Of a stretch of DNA of 7,383 nt, positions 1-5,880 are shown one piece after another (position 1 is the stretch's first letter; the number at the start of each line of letters is the position of its first letter). Origin of the DNA: Paracoccaceae bacterium. GTDB lineage: Bacteria > Pseudomonadota > Alphaproteobacteria > Rhodobacterales > Rhodobacteraceae. Location of the stretch: the NCBI GenBank assembly GCA_003561595.1, contig PWWF01000107.1, positions 1 through 7,383 on the forward strand, given 5' to 3'. A program made the position numbers and the translations under genes. The notes beneath the pieces were generated by a model. It did not search any database and had not been told where the DNA came from. It saw only the letters and a program-made list of their open reading frames with translations.

Positions 1-165
<165 letters not shown>

Positions 166-215
166 AACCACAACAACCTCCCGGCGTCGCAGTCCAGAAA
201 CCTGCGCGCAATCAC

Positions 216-265
216 AGGCACATAATCCCCAACACTGTGCCTCCGTCAGGTCAATACCACCTGAC
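216..265 (+). other. Two tandem stem-loops in 5S-tRNA spacer
   Basis: Two perfect 7-bp inverted repeats stand side by side. AGGCACA at 216-222 pairs with TGTGCCT at 236-242 (13-base loop). After a 2-base gap, GTCAGGT at 245-251 pairs with ACCTGAC at 259-265 (7-base loop). The second ends nine bases before the tRNA. Neither is followed by a T-run, so they are unlikely to be terminators. They probably shape or insulate the spacer during processing of the pre-rRNA. Function is inferred. Confidence 0.55.
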
Positions 266-274
266 ACACCATAT

Positions 275-351
<77 letters not shown>

Positions 352-387
352 AATCTAACAAACATATCAGTTAGTTAGAACCTGAGT

Positions 388-417
388 GTTTTGCTCGTGT
401 ACGCGCGAACGCAAAAC
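388..417 (+). other. Inverted repeat downstream of tRNA-fMet
   Basis: GTTTTGC at 388-394 is perfectly complementary to GCAAAAC at 411-417. The inner TCG (395-397) and CGA (406-408) can extend the stem past a 2-base bulge. No T-run follows, so it is not a standard terminator by itself. It lies between the tRNA and the intrinsic terminator and may protect or define the 3' end of the tRNA precursor. The T-rich arm AAAACG (413-418) could alternatively pair with CGTTTT at 436-441. Role unknown. Confidence 0.4.
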
Positions 418-443
418 GACTCAACGCCAACTCAACGTTTTAC

Positions 444-470
444 AAGGCCCCTGTTCCGCAGGGGGCTTTT
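444..470 (+). terminator. Intrinsic terminator of the rRNA operon
   Basis: CCCCTG at 448-453 pairs with CAGGGG at 459-464 over a 5-base loop. The stem is extended past one unpaired G (465) by GC and A-T pairs, and ends in TTTT at 467-470. It is the first good hairpin plus T-run after tRNA-fMet and separates the rRNA operon from the following protein gene, which is on the same strand. Confidence 0.75.
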
Positions 471-588
471 GCGTTTCGGAGAGCTGTTGATCCGATACCC
501 CAGGGGCAGGGGGCGAGATCAAGATACGGGCTGACATCACCCGGCATTTGCCGATAGGGTGCCCGTGTCCAATCCCCGAGCCCGCGCC

Positions 589-2025
589 ATGTCCAAGAAA
601 ACTCTCAACAAAGCCAATCTCGAGAAACTCGGCGCTGACAAGCTGGCGACACTGGTCATGGATCTTGTGCAGGGCAATGCCGCGCTTCAGCGGCGCGCGC
701 GCATGGAGTTGAGCGCCGCGCAGGGCCCCAAGGATGTGGCCGCCGATCTGCGCAAGCGTTTTGCGTCGCTGCGCCGGTCCACCAGCTATCTTGACTGGCG
801 CAAGCAGCGCGCGCTGGTCAAGGATCTGGAGAGCCTGCTGGCCATGATCGAGACCAGCATCCTCCCGCATGATGCGCAGGACGGTTTCGAGCTGCTCTGG
901 TCCTTCCTGCAACTCGCGCCTTCCATCCATGAGCGCACCGATGACAGCAATGGCGCTGTCGGTGATGTATTTCGACAGGCGATGGACATGATTGCAGGTC
1001 TGTCGCCGCGGATCACGATGGACGCGAAAACTCTGGCCGAGCGCATTCTCGATGCGGTGGCCGATGCTGGTTATGGCGAGTTTGACGGGATCATCCCGGC
1101 GACCGCCGAGGCGCTCGGGCCAGAAGGGCTGGAGCATCTGAAACAGATCACCAAGGTCTGGGCGGACACTGCGCCAACGCCCGCCGAGATCGACGCTTAT
1201 CAGGGGCTCGGGCTGCACTCCTCGCCTGCTGATGCTATCCGCCGCGCGAAGCAATCGACCGCGTCGATCATCCTCGCTGATGTGGCGGATGCGCAGGGCG
1301 ATGTGGATGCCTATATGGCGCGCTATTCGGCCGAGCAACTGACCTACGGCACCATTGCCCCTGATGTCGCGCAGCGTTTGCTGGCTGCGGGGCGGGTGCA
1401 AGAGGCCTATGACATCATCCGGAACGCCATGGCGCGCGAAGCGGATAGCCCGTTGCGTCGGTTCAGTTCCGAGTTGGACGAGGTCTTTGAGGACTGCCTT
1501 GCGCAACTGGGCAAGCTCGATGATCTGAAGGCGCATTTGTGGTCGACGTTCGAACAGGTGCTCAGCGCGCGCGCCTTGCGCAAATACCTCAAGCTGCTGC
1601 CGGATTTCGACGATATCGAGGCGGAAGAAAAGGCGCTTGAGATCGTCGCGCGCCACTCCCGCCTGAATGTAGCGCTCGACTTCCTGATCCTTTGGCCGTC
1701 GCTCGACCGTGCGGCGAAACTGGTGCTGGCGCGGGCCGAGGCGCTGGATGGCAATGATTACATGAGCCTGAGCCAGGCGGCAGAGGCGCTCGACGCCCGT
1801 CACCCGCTGGCCGCCACCCTGCTGCGCCGGGCGATGATCGCGGATACGCTGAACGGCGCGAAATCCTCGCGCTACCGCCATGCGGCGCGGCATCTGGCGG
1901 AATGCGCGAGTGCTGATGCGGCGATCAGCGCGTATGGCGACCATCCTGCGCATGGTCAGTTTGTCGAAACGCTGCGTGCGCAGCATGGGCGGAAATACGG
2001 GTTCTGGGGGCTTGTCGATGGGTAG
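589..2025 (+). CDS. DUF6880-like helical protein, function unknown
   Basis: A 478-residue soluble protein with no signal peptide and no membrane segment. From memory it matches the family called DUF6880, common in Rhodobacteraceae. The start MSKKTLNKANLEKLG and the C-terminal motifs HPLAATLLRRAM (from about 405), RYRHAARHL (about 428) and HGRKYGFW (466-473) are typical; similar C-terminal segments occur next to SWIM zinc fingers, but no zinc ligands are visible here. The whole chain reads as alpha helices and may form a solenoid. No catalytic motif is evident. ATG at 589 was chosen because the family starts there, although no good ribosome site precedes it. In-frame GTG codons at 559 and 565 are possible earlier starts, the latter preceded by AGGG. 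The methyltransferase gene follows 24 bases downstream in the same frame. I do not know its function. Confidence 0.85.
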   Translation: MSKKTLNKANLEKLGADKLATLVMDLVQGNAALQRRARMELSAAQGPKDVAADLRKRFASLRRSTSYLDWRKQRALVKDLESLLAMIETSILPHDAQDGFELLWSFLQLAPSIHERTDDSNGAVGDVFRQAMDMIAGLSPRITMDAKTLAERILDAVADAGYGEFDGIIPATAEALGPEGLEHLKQITKVWADTAPTPAEIDAYQGLGLHSSPADAIRRAKQSTASIILADVADAQGDVDAYMARYSAEQLTYGTIAPDVAQRLLAAGRVQEAYDIIRNAMAREADSPLRRFSSELDEVFEDCLAQLGKLDDLKAHLWSTFEQVLSARALRKYLKLLPDFDDIEAEEKALEIVARHSRLNVALDFLILWPSLDRAAKLVLARAEALDGNDYMSLSQAAEALDARHPLAATLLRRAMIADTLNGAKSSRYRHAARHLAECASADAAISAYGDHPAHGQFVETLRAQHGRKYGFWGLVDG

Positions 2026-2034
2026 ATGCAGTCT

Positions 2035-2040
2035 GAAAGG
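2035..2040 (+). promoter_or_regulatory. Ribosome binding site deciding the methyltransferase start
   Basis: GAAAGG lies nine bases before the ATG at 2050. An in-frame ATG at 2026, immediately after the TAG of the preceding gene, has no such site. This supports 2050 as the real start. Confidence 0.6.
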
Positions 2041-2049
2041 GTCCACTAC

Positions 2050-2706
2050 ATGACAGGGTTCGACCCGCTCGCAGACCCCGCAGCGACGGTCGCGCGCCTG
2101 CCGCATCTGCGGCATGCCCCCGCCACAGCCCGGAACCGCACGCCCATCGCGGCAGCTCTCGCAGAGTTGCTGCCTGCCACGCCCTGCAGCGTGCTGGAAA
2201 TCGCCTCCGGCACGGGCGAGCACGCGCTCTGGATGGCGCGCAGCCTGCCGCAAGTCACATGGCAGCCGAGCGAGGCCATGCAGGACGGGCTTGCCGCTAT
2301 CGAGGACTGGCGCGCGCTGTGCCCCGACCTTGCTGACCGGGTGCTTCCGCCGGTCCTGTTCGACGCCGCCCGCCCGCCATGGCCCGGCCCGGCAGTTGAT
2401 GCGATCTTCACTGCCAACCTGACCCATATCGCCCCTTGGGCGGCCACCGAAGGGCTGATCACAGGCGCTAGCGCGCGGCTGGGGCAGGGGGGATTGCTCC
2501 TGATCTACGGCCCGTTCAATGAGAACGGCAGTTTCACCGGCCCCGGAAATGCCGCCTTCGATGCCGATCTGCGCGTGCGGAATCCCGAGTGGGGCCTGCG
2601 TGACCGAGGCGCCATGGACACACTGGCGCTCGCGCAGGGCTTCACCATCGCGCCACCCCGCATGATGCCCGCCGATAACCGATTGCTGGTCTATCGGCGC
2701 TCGTGA
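2050..2706 (+). CDS. DUF938-type SAM-dependent methyltransferase
   Basis: A 218-residue cytosolic protein of the DUF938 class I methyltransferase family, of normal length for it. The SAM-binding motif I is VLEIASGTGEHA (48-59), closing strand beta-1 of the Rossmann fold. WQPSE (about 71-75) is the acidic motif II region. The family signature YGPF with NENGSFT follows at 153-162, then NPEWGLRD (178-185), and MPADN (206-210) near the C-terminus. The methyl acceptor is unknown for the family as far as I recall. It starts 24 bases after the DUF6880-like gene and is probably in one operon with it. No terminator with a T-run is seen after its stop. Confidence 0.9.
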   Translation: MTGFDPLADPAATVARLPHLRHAPATARNRTPIAAALAELLPATPCSVLEIASGTGEHALWMARSLPQVTWQPSEAMQDGLAAIEDWRALCPDLADRVLPPVLFDAARPPWPGPAVDAIFTANLTHIAPWAATEGLITGASARLGQGGLLLIYGPFNENGSFTGPGNAAFDADLRVRNPEWGLRDRGAMDTLALAQGFTIAPPRMMPADNRLLVYRRS

Positions 2707-3101
2707 GGCAACTGAAGCCAACGCGAAGGGCGGAAAGCTGCCTGTGAGTTTGCGGCATAGCTTACGCAGCATCTCGTAGAAGCAGCCATCACCGGTTTTT
2801 GGTTTATTGGGGTCTGCATAATCTTGAGTTGTCGGTCAGCACCATAAGGCAAATCAGACCAAAGTTTGAAGGTTGGCGGTTACACTTGACTGATGCCCAT
2901 ATTGCTGGGGCGGTTCATGACTGATCTACTTGGAATATCGCCAGGGGTGTCTGCCGCATGTTTTCCGGCAGCTCCTTGGCGGGGCATATTGTTATTCGGA
3001 CCTGTGCGGTAGTCCGCGACGCACATCGTGTTCTGGTCGTCGGCAGTATAGTGTGTGCTTCTAGGGCCGAGTGCCGGCGTAGGGTTTCCTGTTTGCCCCG
3101 C
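2707..3101. other. Gene-poor stretch between convergent genes
   Basis: About 395 bases with no convincing gene on either strand. Composition is less GC-rich than the flanking genes, especially around 2790-2900. Small hairpins are visible: CTGCCG 2951-2956 with CGGCAG 2966-2971, and GGCG-GGG (3076-3084) with CCC-CGCC (3096-3102) next to the arsC stop. Neither has a T-run. A spaced direct repeat occurs: GGCGGTT with GACTGAT at 2875-2894 and again at 2909-2925. An open frame from 2958 into the arsC region is judged spurious because its second half is antisense arsC. The stretch could be a decayed insertion. Confidence 0.6.
2809..2848 (+). mobile_element. Possible solitary Tn3-family-like terminal repeat
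   Basis: A 40-base stretch begins GGGGTCTG and ends CATAAG. Tn3-family terminal repeats are usually about 38 bases, begin GGGG at the outside and end TAAG at the inside; only these end motifs match, and the middle is not recognisable. No inverted partner and no transposase or resolvase remnant were found in the window. It may well be chance. Confidence 0.2.
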
Positions 3102-3488
3102 CTATCGCCGATTCAGCCTTTCGGCAAGACCATCGATCCGGCCCTTGATGTCGTCGCGCGCCTTGCGGAAGTCGGCTGCGGTGGCAGGATCGGTGATCGG
3201 CCAGTGCAAGCGTTGCACCGCGCCGGGTATGAAGGGGCAGACCTCTTCGGCGCAGAGTGTCACGATCAGATCGGCTGTTTCGGGGGAAACATCTTCTATC
3301 GGCTTGGAGCGATGGCCCGAGATGTCGACCCCGATCTCTGAGAGAGCTTCAACCGCAAGCGGATTTAGGCTGCTGGGCTTGGAGCCAGCGCTGGCCACCT
3401 CGACCCCCGCGGGCAGGATCGCGCGCGCAAGCCCTTCGGCCATCTGGCTGCGGGCGGAATTAGCGACACAGAGAAACAGGATACGCAT
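3102..3488 (-). CDS. arsC: Arsenate reductase, LMW phosphatase/thioredoxin type
   Basis: A 128-residue cytosolic enzyme that reduces arsenate to arsenite so it can be exported. The fold is the low-molecular-weight protein tyrosine phosphatase type. The CX5R loop is C7-VANSA-R13 followed by S14, and the general acid lies in the D100-P101 motif of WPITDP. Two further cysteines, C79 and C84 (LCAEEVC), fit the disulfide relay of this class, with spacing a little shorter than in Staphylococcus aureus ArsC as I recall it. The start at 3488 is supported by GAGG with 7-base spacing. An in-frame ATG at 3521-3519 overlaps the acr3 stop (TGATG) and would add 11 residues. It is the last gene of the arsR-acr3-arsC operon. 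Its stop is TAG, with no strong terminator beyond it. Confidence 0.94.
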   Translation of the reverse strand: MRILFLCVANSARSQMAEGLARAILPAGVEVASAGSKPSSLNPLAVEALSEIGVDISGHRSKPIEDVSPETADLIVTLCAEEVCPFIPGAVQRLHWPITDPATAADFRKARDDIKGRIDGLAERLNRR

Positions 3489-3520
3489 GGGCCGGACCTC
3501 GCTTGCGTTTGGCGGCAGCA

Positions 3521-4597
3521 TCAGTTCAGTTTCGTGGCGCGGGGTTTTCGGATGGCACTTTCCTCGGCAGGGAACCAGTGACGGGTGCGGTTGGCGAACC
3601 ACACCAGCGACAGCATCACCGGCACTTCGACCAGCACGCCGACCACCGTGACCAGAGCGGCTATCGAGTTCAGGCCGAACAGTCCAATCGCCACAGCCAC
3701 TGCCAGTTCAAAGAAGTTCGAGGTGCCGATCATCGCGCAGGGGGCGGCGACCTTGTGCGGCACGCGCCAAGCCTTCGCCGCCCAATAGGCCACGGCGAAG
3801 ATGCCATAGGACTGGATCAGCAGCGGAATGGCGATCAGCAGGATGATCAGCGGGCGGTCGAGGATCACCTCGCCCTGAAAGCCGAACAACAGAACCACCG
3901 TCGCCAGCAAGCCGATGATCGAGAAGGGTTTGATCCGCGCGGTGAAGGCCGCCACGATAGCCTCGCCTGCCGCCGCATCGCGCGCGCCGCGCGTCAGGTA
4001 CAGCCGCGTAATCACCCCCGCAGTCAGGGGAACCACAATATACAGCACAACTGACAGCACCAGCGTTTCCCATGGCACGGTGATATCCGTCACACCCAGA
4101 AGCAGCGCCACAATGGGCGCATAGGCGAAGATCATGATCACATCATTCAGCGAGACCTGCACCAGCGTGTAATTCGGATCACCCCTGGTCAGTTGTGACC
4201 ACACAAACACCATCGCCGTGCAGGGGGCTGCGCCCAGCAGGATCATGCCGGCAATGTACTGCCCCGCCGTGCCCGGTTCGATGAACGGTGCGAAGATATA
4301 CTCGAAGAACAGCACACCCAGGGCGGCCATGGTGAAAGGTTTGATCAGCCAGTTCACCGTCAGCGTGATGATCAGCCCCTTGGGGCGCTCATGCACACGC
4401 GCGAGCGAGGTGAAATCGACCCCCACCATCATCGGATAGACCATGAACCAGATCAGCACAGCAACGACGAAATTGATCGAGCCGTATTCCAGCGCTGCCA
4501 GGAACCCGACCAACCCCGGCGCGATCTGGCCAAGCGCCAGACCTGCAATAATGGCCAGCGCGACCCAGACAGACAGATAGCGTTCAAATGCAGACAT
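3521..4597 (-). CDS. acr3: ACR3 family arsenite efflux transporter
   Basis: A 358-residue inner-membrane protein that exports arsenite, and probably antimonite, driven by the membrane potential or proton gradient. About ten hydrophobic segments are visible, near 11-31, 41-59, 74-96, 113-134, 148-168, 178-199, 222-241, 249-270, 285-305 and 313-335. The family's essential cysteine is C126 in [13 protein letters not shown], and the conserved acidic residue is E297 in [14 protein letters not shown]. Full length and intact. AAAAGGA lies 10 bases before the ATG. It follows arsR after 41 bases that contain a GC-rich hairpin, and precedes arsC by 32 bases, so it is the middle gene of the operon. It is ACR3, not the unrelated ArsB antiporter, despite the frequent use of the name arsB for both. 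Confidence 0.95.
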   Translation of the reverse strand: MSAFERYLSVWVALAIIAGLALGQIAPGLVGFLAALEYGSINFVVAVLIWFMVYPMMVGVDFTSLARVHERPKGLIITLTVNWLIKPFTMAALGVLFFEYIFAPFIEPGTAGQYIAGMILLGAAPCTAMVFVWSQLTRGDPNYTLVQVSLNDVIMIFAYAPIVALLLGVTDITVPWETLVLSVVLYIVVPLTAGVITRLYLTRGARDAAAGEAIVAAFTARIKPFSIIGLLATVVLLFGFQGEVILDRPLIILLIAIPLLIQSYGIFAVAYWAAKAWRVPHKVAAPCAMIGTSNFFELAVAVAIGLFGLNSIAALVTVVGVLVEVPVMLSLVWFANRTRHWFPAEESAIRKPRATKLN

Positions 4598-4618
4598 AAC
4601 AGTGCAGTCCTTTTCCAG

Positions 4619-4637
4619 CCGCGCGCCACCGGCGCGG
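4619..4637 (-). promoter_or_regulatory. Stem-loop between arsR and acr3
   Basis: CCGCGC at 4619-4624 is perfectly complementary to GCGCGG at 4632-4637; an alternative register CGCGCC/GGCGCG with a 3-base loop is also perfect. On the - strand it begins one base after the arsR stop codon and ends just before the acr3 ribosome binding site. No T-run follows, so it is more likely a processing or mRNA-stability element, or a partial terminator, than a full stop. Confidence 0.45.
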
Positions 4638-4638
4638 A

Positions 4639-5022
4639 TTATCGTTCGGTTTCCCTTGATGCGCGCGCTTGCGGGATATGGCAGCAGGCGGCATCGCCTT
4701 CGGTCGGGTGCGCGGCAATAGCATCGATCAGGGCGCGCAAGGGCGCCAGCGCGGTCGGGTCGAGCGCGTAGCAGATGCGGGGATAATCGATTGTGCCGGT
4801 GACGACCCCCGCCGCTTTCAGAATCCGCAGATGTTCCGAAACGGTCGATTGTGCCAGCCCGACCTCATCCACGATATCCCCGCCAATGCAGCCCGGTTTC
4901 GAGAGCAGGAAGGCGATGATGCGCACCCGCGCCGGGTGCGCCATGGCCTTGGCGATCATCGCTATGCCCGTAGCGTCGGTTCCAGCGCCTGTGGAGCGTG
5001 AGGCTGTTTCATGATCCAGCAT
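4639..5022 (-). CDS. arsR: ArsR/SmtB family arsenic-responsive repressor
   Basis: A 127-residue dimeric winged-helix DNA-binding protein, the likely autorepressor of the ars operon. [15 protein letters not shown] (about 26-40) is the family's opening helix. The helix-turn-helix is [20 protein letters not shown] (48-67), with recognition helix [12 protein letters not shown], then the wing [16 protein letters not shown]. The classical ELCVCDL metal site is absent: the equivalent region has a single C45. A C-terminal pair C113-C114 (AACCH), with C84 as another candidate, could be the As(III) site, as in the Acidithiobacillus-type ArsR. The frame is open to 5136, but 5022 is chosen because GGTGATC lies at ideal spacing before it and the candidate promoter would place transcription start near 5047. 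Next gene: acr3. Confidence 0.92.
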   Translation of the reverse strand: MLDHETASRSTGAGTDATGIAMIAKAMAHPARVRIIAFLLSKPGCIGGDIVDEVGLAQSTVSEHLRILKAAGVVTGTIDYPRICYALDPTALAPLRALIDAIAAHPTEGDAACCHIPQARASRETER

Positions 5023-5025
5023 CCT

Positions 5026-5032
5026 GATCACC
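5026..5032 (-). promoter_or_regulatory. Ribosome binding site deciding the arsR start
   Basis: GGTGATC on the - strand matches the 3' half of the full Shine-Dalgarno sequence AGGAGGTGATC. It leaves eight bases between its GG and the ATG at 5022. The upstream in-frame ATG codons at 5034, 5046, 5058 and 5064 have no comparable site. Confidence 0.6.
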
Positions 5033-5038
5033 ATATGT

Positions 5039-5054
5039 ATCGTCATTAATCGAT
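5039..5054. promoter_or_regulatory. Imperfect palindrome next to the ars operator
   Basis: ATCG at 5039-5042 and CGAT at 5051-5054 flank an 8-base core (TCATTAAT). It lies eight bases from the perfect palindrome and would cover the region around the predicted transcription start. The left half ATCGTC matches the arm of the main palindrome, so it could be a second, weaker ArsR site. Confidence 0.3.
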
Positions 5055-5082
5055 CCATATTCATCGTCGAACGACGATGCAA
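5054..5082 (-). promoter_or_regulatory. Candidate promoter of the ars operon
   Basis: On the - strand, TTGCAT (5082-5077) and TATGGA (5059-5054) are separated by 17 bases and could be the -35 and -10 boxes. The -10 match is modest (three of six). The perfect palindrome overlaps the -35 box and nearly fills the spacer, a classic repressor placement. Transcription would begin near 5047, giving a short leader of about 25 bases before the arsR ATG. Confidence 0.4.
5062..5079. promoter_or_regulatory. Probable ArsR operator (perfect 18-bp palindrome)
   Basis: CATCGTCG at 5062-5069 and CGACGATG at 5072-5079 are perfect reverse complements around an AA centre. The site overlaps the candidate arsR promoter. 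Position, symmetry and size fit the operator of a dimeric ArsR-family repressor. Assignment to this ArsR is inferred from location. Confidence 0.65.
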
Positions 5083-5112
5083 GTAAAAACACGACACCAA
5101 GACCAGGTTGTT

Positions 5113-5141
5113 CATTTCCGACGAATGGAAATGCAATTTCC
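5113..5141. repeat. Alternating ATTTCC/GGAAAT box cluster
   Basis: CATTTCC (5113-5119), GGAAATG (5127-5133) and ATTTCC (5136-5141) form two overlapping palindromes that share the middle box, with a 7-base and a 3-base spacer. It lies in the divergent arsR/nitroreductase region, outside the candidate ars promoter. The shape suggests a regulator binding site. The rest of the region (5142-5300) is comparatively AT-rich and shows no promoter I can defend for the nitroreductase. Confidence 0.4.
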
Positions 5142-5300
5142 GAAAACCCGAAAATTCCGTGAGCGGTTATGAACAGACGAGGCGCTTGAATTGCGGAAAA
5201 CAGGATCCATTGCCTGATGAGCTTGTTGAAAGCACCTGTCTAACTCTGAAAAAAGCGGTAATCTCCGGTACAAGTCAAAGAATGACGGAACCTCAAAATC

Positions 5301-5879
5301 ATGCCCGACTTACTGAGAACTCTGCTTGACCGGTCCTCTGTCGGCCCGCGTCATCTAACTGGTCCGGCACCGGAACGCGATGAATTTTTGCTTGTTGCCA
5401 CTGCCGCCGCAGCCGCGCCTGATCATGCATCGCTTGGACCGTTTCGCCTTATCCATATTGCTGATGCGACACGGGAGCGTCTGGCCGATGTTTTTGCTGC
5501 GGCCGCATTGGAAGCGGAGCCCGACGCCGACACCAAGACGATAGATAAGGCCCGCGAGCGCGCGCTGGCTGGGCCGGGGCTTTTAGCTGTGGTCGTCGAT
5601 CTGAAGGAACACCCAAATGTCCCGGCCGAGGAGCAATGGGTTTGTGCAGGGGCCGCATTGCAAAACACGCTGCTGGCGTTGGAAGACCTTGGCTACCGCG
5701 CCAAGATGCTGTCGGGCGCGCGCGTCCGCTCGAAAGCTCTGCGATCCGCCTTTGATCTGGATGAGAACGCACACCTTCTGGGCTTCATCGCTGTGGGACG
5801 CCATCAAGGCGAGGTGAGGCGTGCGCCCCGGCGCCTGCCGGAGCAGGTCCTATCGGAATGGACCCCTCAGGAAGCATAG
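5301..5879 (+). CDS. YdjA-like nitroreductase family protein
   Basis: A 192-residue probable FMN enzyme of the small YdjA branch of nitroreductases, close to the usual 183 residues. DRSSV (10-14) corresponds to the N-terminal RRS flavin-phosphate motif, with R11 kept and the second arginine replaced by S12. APDHASLGPFRLIHI (39-53) matches the APDH-L-PW-F segment of YdjA. Also shared are KTIDKARERAL (79-89), the EQW-GAALQN helix (111-122), the SGA segment (138-140) and the end DENAHLLGFIAVG (154-166). The electron acceptor is unknown. The start ATG has only a weak GGA 11 bases upstream. It diverges from arsR across 278 bases and meets the Mrp gene tail to tail, one base apart. Confidence 0.88.
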   Translation: MPDLLRTLLDRSSVGPRHLTGPAPERDEFLLVATAAAAAPDHASLGPFRLIHIADATRERLADVFAAAALEAEPDADTKTIDKARERALAGPGLLAVVVDLKEHPNVPAEEQWVCAGAALQNTLLALEDLGYRAKMLSGARVRSKALRSAFDLDENAHLLGFIAVGRHQGEVRRAPRRLPEQVLSEWTPQEA

Positions 5880-5880
5880 T

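Noticed and set aside
352..446. An integration site at the 3' end of tRNA-fMet.
   Set aside because: No repeat of the tRNA 3' end and no integrase gene are present downstream in the window; a terminator and an ordinary gene follow.
421..2772. A 783-codon open frame on the - strand covering both the DUF6880-like and methyltransferase genes.
   Set aside because: Its codons lie exactly opposite the sense codons of both genes. Stops would arise only from sense TTA, CTA or TCA, which are rare in GC-rich genes. Its translation resembles no protein and is rich in R, Q and H, as in antisense shadows.
2958..3341. A + strand open frame of 127 codons starting in the gene-poor stretch.
   Set aside because: Its second half is antisense to arsC, it has no ribosome site, and the protein has no recognisable motif.
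3489..3602. A longer arsC start inside the end of acr3.
   Set aside because: The CX5R phosphatase loop normally begins within about ten residues of the N-terminus, and the ATG at 3488 has a good GAGG site; the extra residues are antisense-like and unconserved in character.
5023..5136. N-terminal extension of ArsR up to an ATG at 5136.
   Set aside because: It would place the candidate promoter and the palindromic operator inside the coding sequence, and the best ribosome site belongs to the ATG at 5022.
5108..5329. A + strand open frame of 73 codons before the nitroreductase.
   Set aside because: It lies in the divergent control region, overlaps the nitroreductase start out of frame, and shows no family resemblance.
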